This document shows, in pieces, positions 21,809 through 21,885 of a stretch of 21,885 nucleotides of DNA (its first letter is position 1; each line of letters opens with the position of its first letter). Origin of the DNA: a virus. The notes under the pieces are model-generated. The model worked only from the letters and a program-made list of their open reading frames with translations. It had not been told where the DNA came from and did no database searches. The position numbers and the translations under genes are program-made. Location of the stretch: the IMG/VR virus record IMGVR_UViG_3300017783_000245, positions 1-21,885 of that record; one strand, 5' to 3'.

Positions 21809-21882
21809 CGGGATTGATGGGACTTGAACCCACGACTTCCTGCGTGACAGGCAGGCGCTCTAACCAACTGAGCTACAACCCC
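21809..21882 (-). tRNA. tRNA-Asp (GTC)
   Basis: The 74-base cloverleaf has acceptor GGGGTTG/CAATCCC (one G-U), anticodon stem CCTGC/GCAGG, loop CTGTCAC giving GTC, and T-loop GTTCAAGTC. The discriminator is G, and CCA is not encoded. It is the first visible tRNA of the cluster; more may lie beyond the window edge. Confidence 0.95.
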
Positions 21883-21885
21883 ATA

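Noticed and set aside
21558-21833. A 91-codon open frame on the minus strand
   Set aside because: It covers three well-formed tRNA genes; translated tRNA clusters often stay open by chance.
1-21885. CRISPR arrays, insertion sequences, integrase or attachment sites, photosynthesis genes (psbA-type)
   Set aside because: I looked for regularly spaced repeats, transposase or integrase motifs and known cyanophage auxiliary metabolic genes. None was seen except the 2OG oxygenase.

Overview
The window looks like part of the genome of a marine T4-like cyanophage (a myovirus of Synechococcus or Prochlorococcus). This rests on the mix of gene families recalled from that group, the tightly packed and overlapping genes, the NATAAATA late-promoter motifs, and a compact phage tRNA cluster. 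No host or phage species can be named from sequence alone. Every gene I accept, protein or tRNA, lies on the minus strand, so transcription runs from high to low coordinates.

Layout in the direction of transcription. (1) 21882-21572: four almost abutting tRNA genes, Asp(GTC), Thr(TGT), Tyr(GTA) and Asn(GTT). (2) 21553-20791: a 44-residue ORF overlapping a conserved cyanophage protein of 224 residues. (3) 20746-13748: three large virion proteins of 442, 493 and 1378 residues, probably baseplate or tail-fibre parts. (4) 13721-8366: five tail-fibre-like proteins. Four share a short 'LPVGTT..RP...G..RYN' module, and each long one ends in a different adhesin-like domain (CBM4-like plus discoidin-like, fibrinogen-like, LamG-like, kelch-like). 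(5) 8366-6797: two helical proteins that I do not recognise. (6) 6861-5116: an unusual 581-residue protein that appears to fuse a peptidase-U32-like, Fe-S-type domain to a class I SAM methyltransferase. (7) 5106-3698: two more fibre-type proteins, the last with a LamG-like fold, followed by a strong intrinsic terminator.

Below about 3650 the style changes to small early-type genes. These are a conserved 72-residue protein, a region where two reading frames overlap, two small ORFs leading into a 2OG-Fe(II) oxygenase, four overlapping ORFs of 43-59 residues, and a 412-residue DEAH helicase. Three sigma-70-like promoters (-35/N17/-10) and one extended -10 promoter serve this part. All four overlap or directly abut inverted repeats or terminators.

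In the structural half, five late-promoter motifs sit 21-27 bases upstream of the start codons of the genes at 20746, 17884, 13721, 9760 and 5106. This divides the late region into discrete transcription units. The most interesting items are the U32-like/methyltransferase fusion inside the tail-fibre operon, the mosaic adhesin array, and the compact promoter/inverted-repeat elements. Domain assignments come from reading the translated sequence and remembered family patterns; no database search was run.
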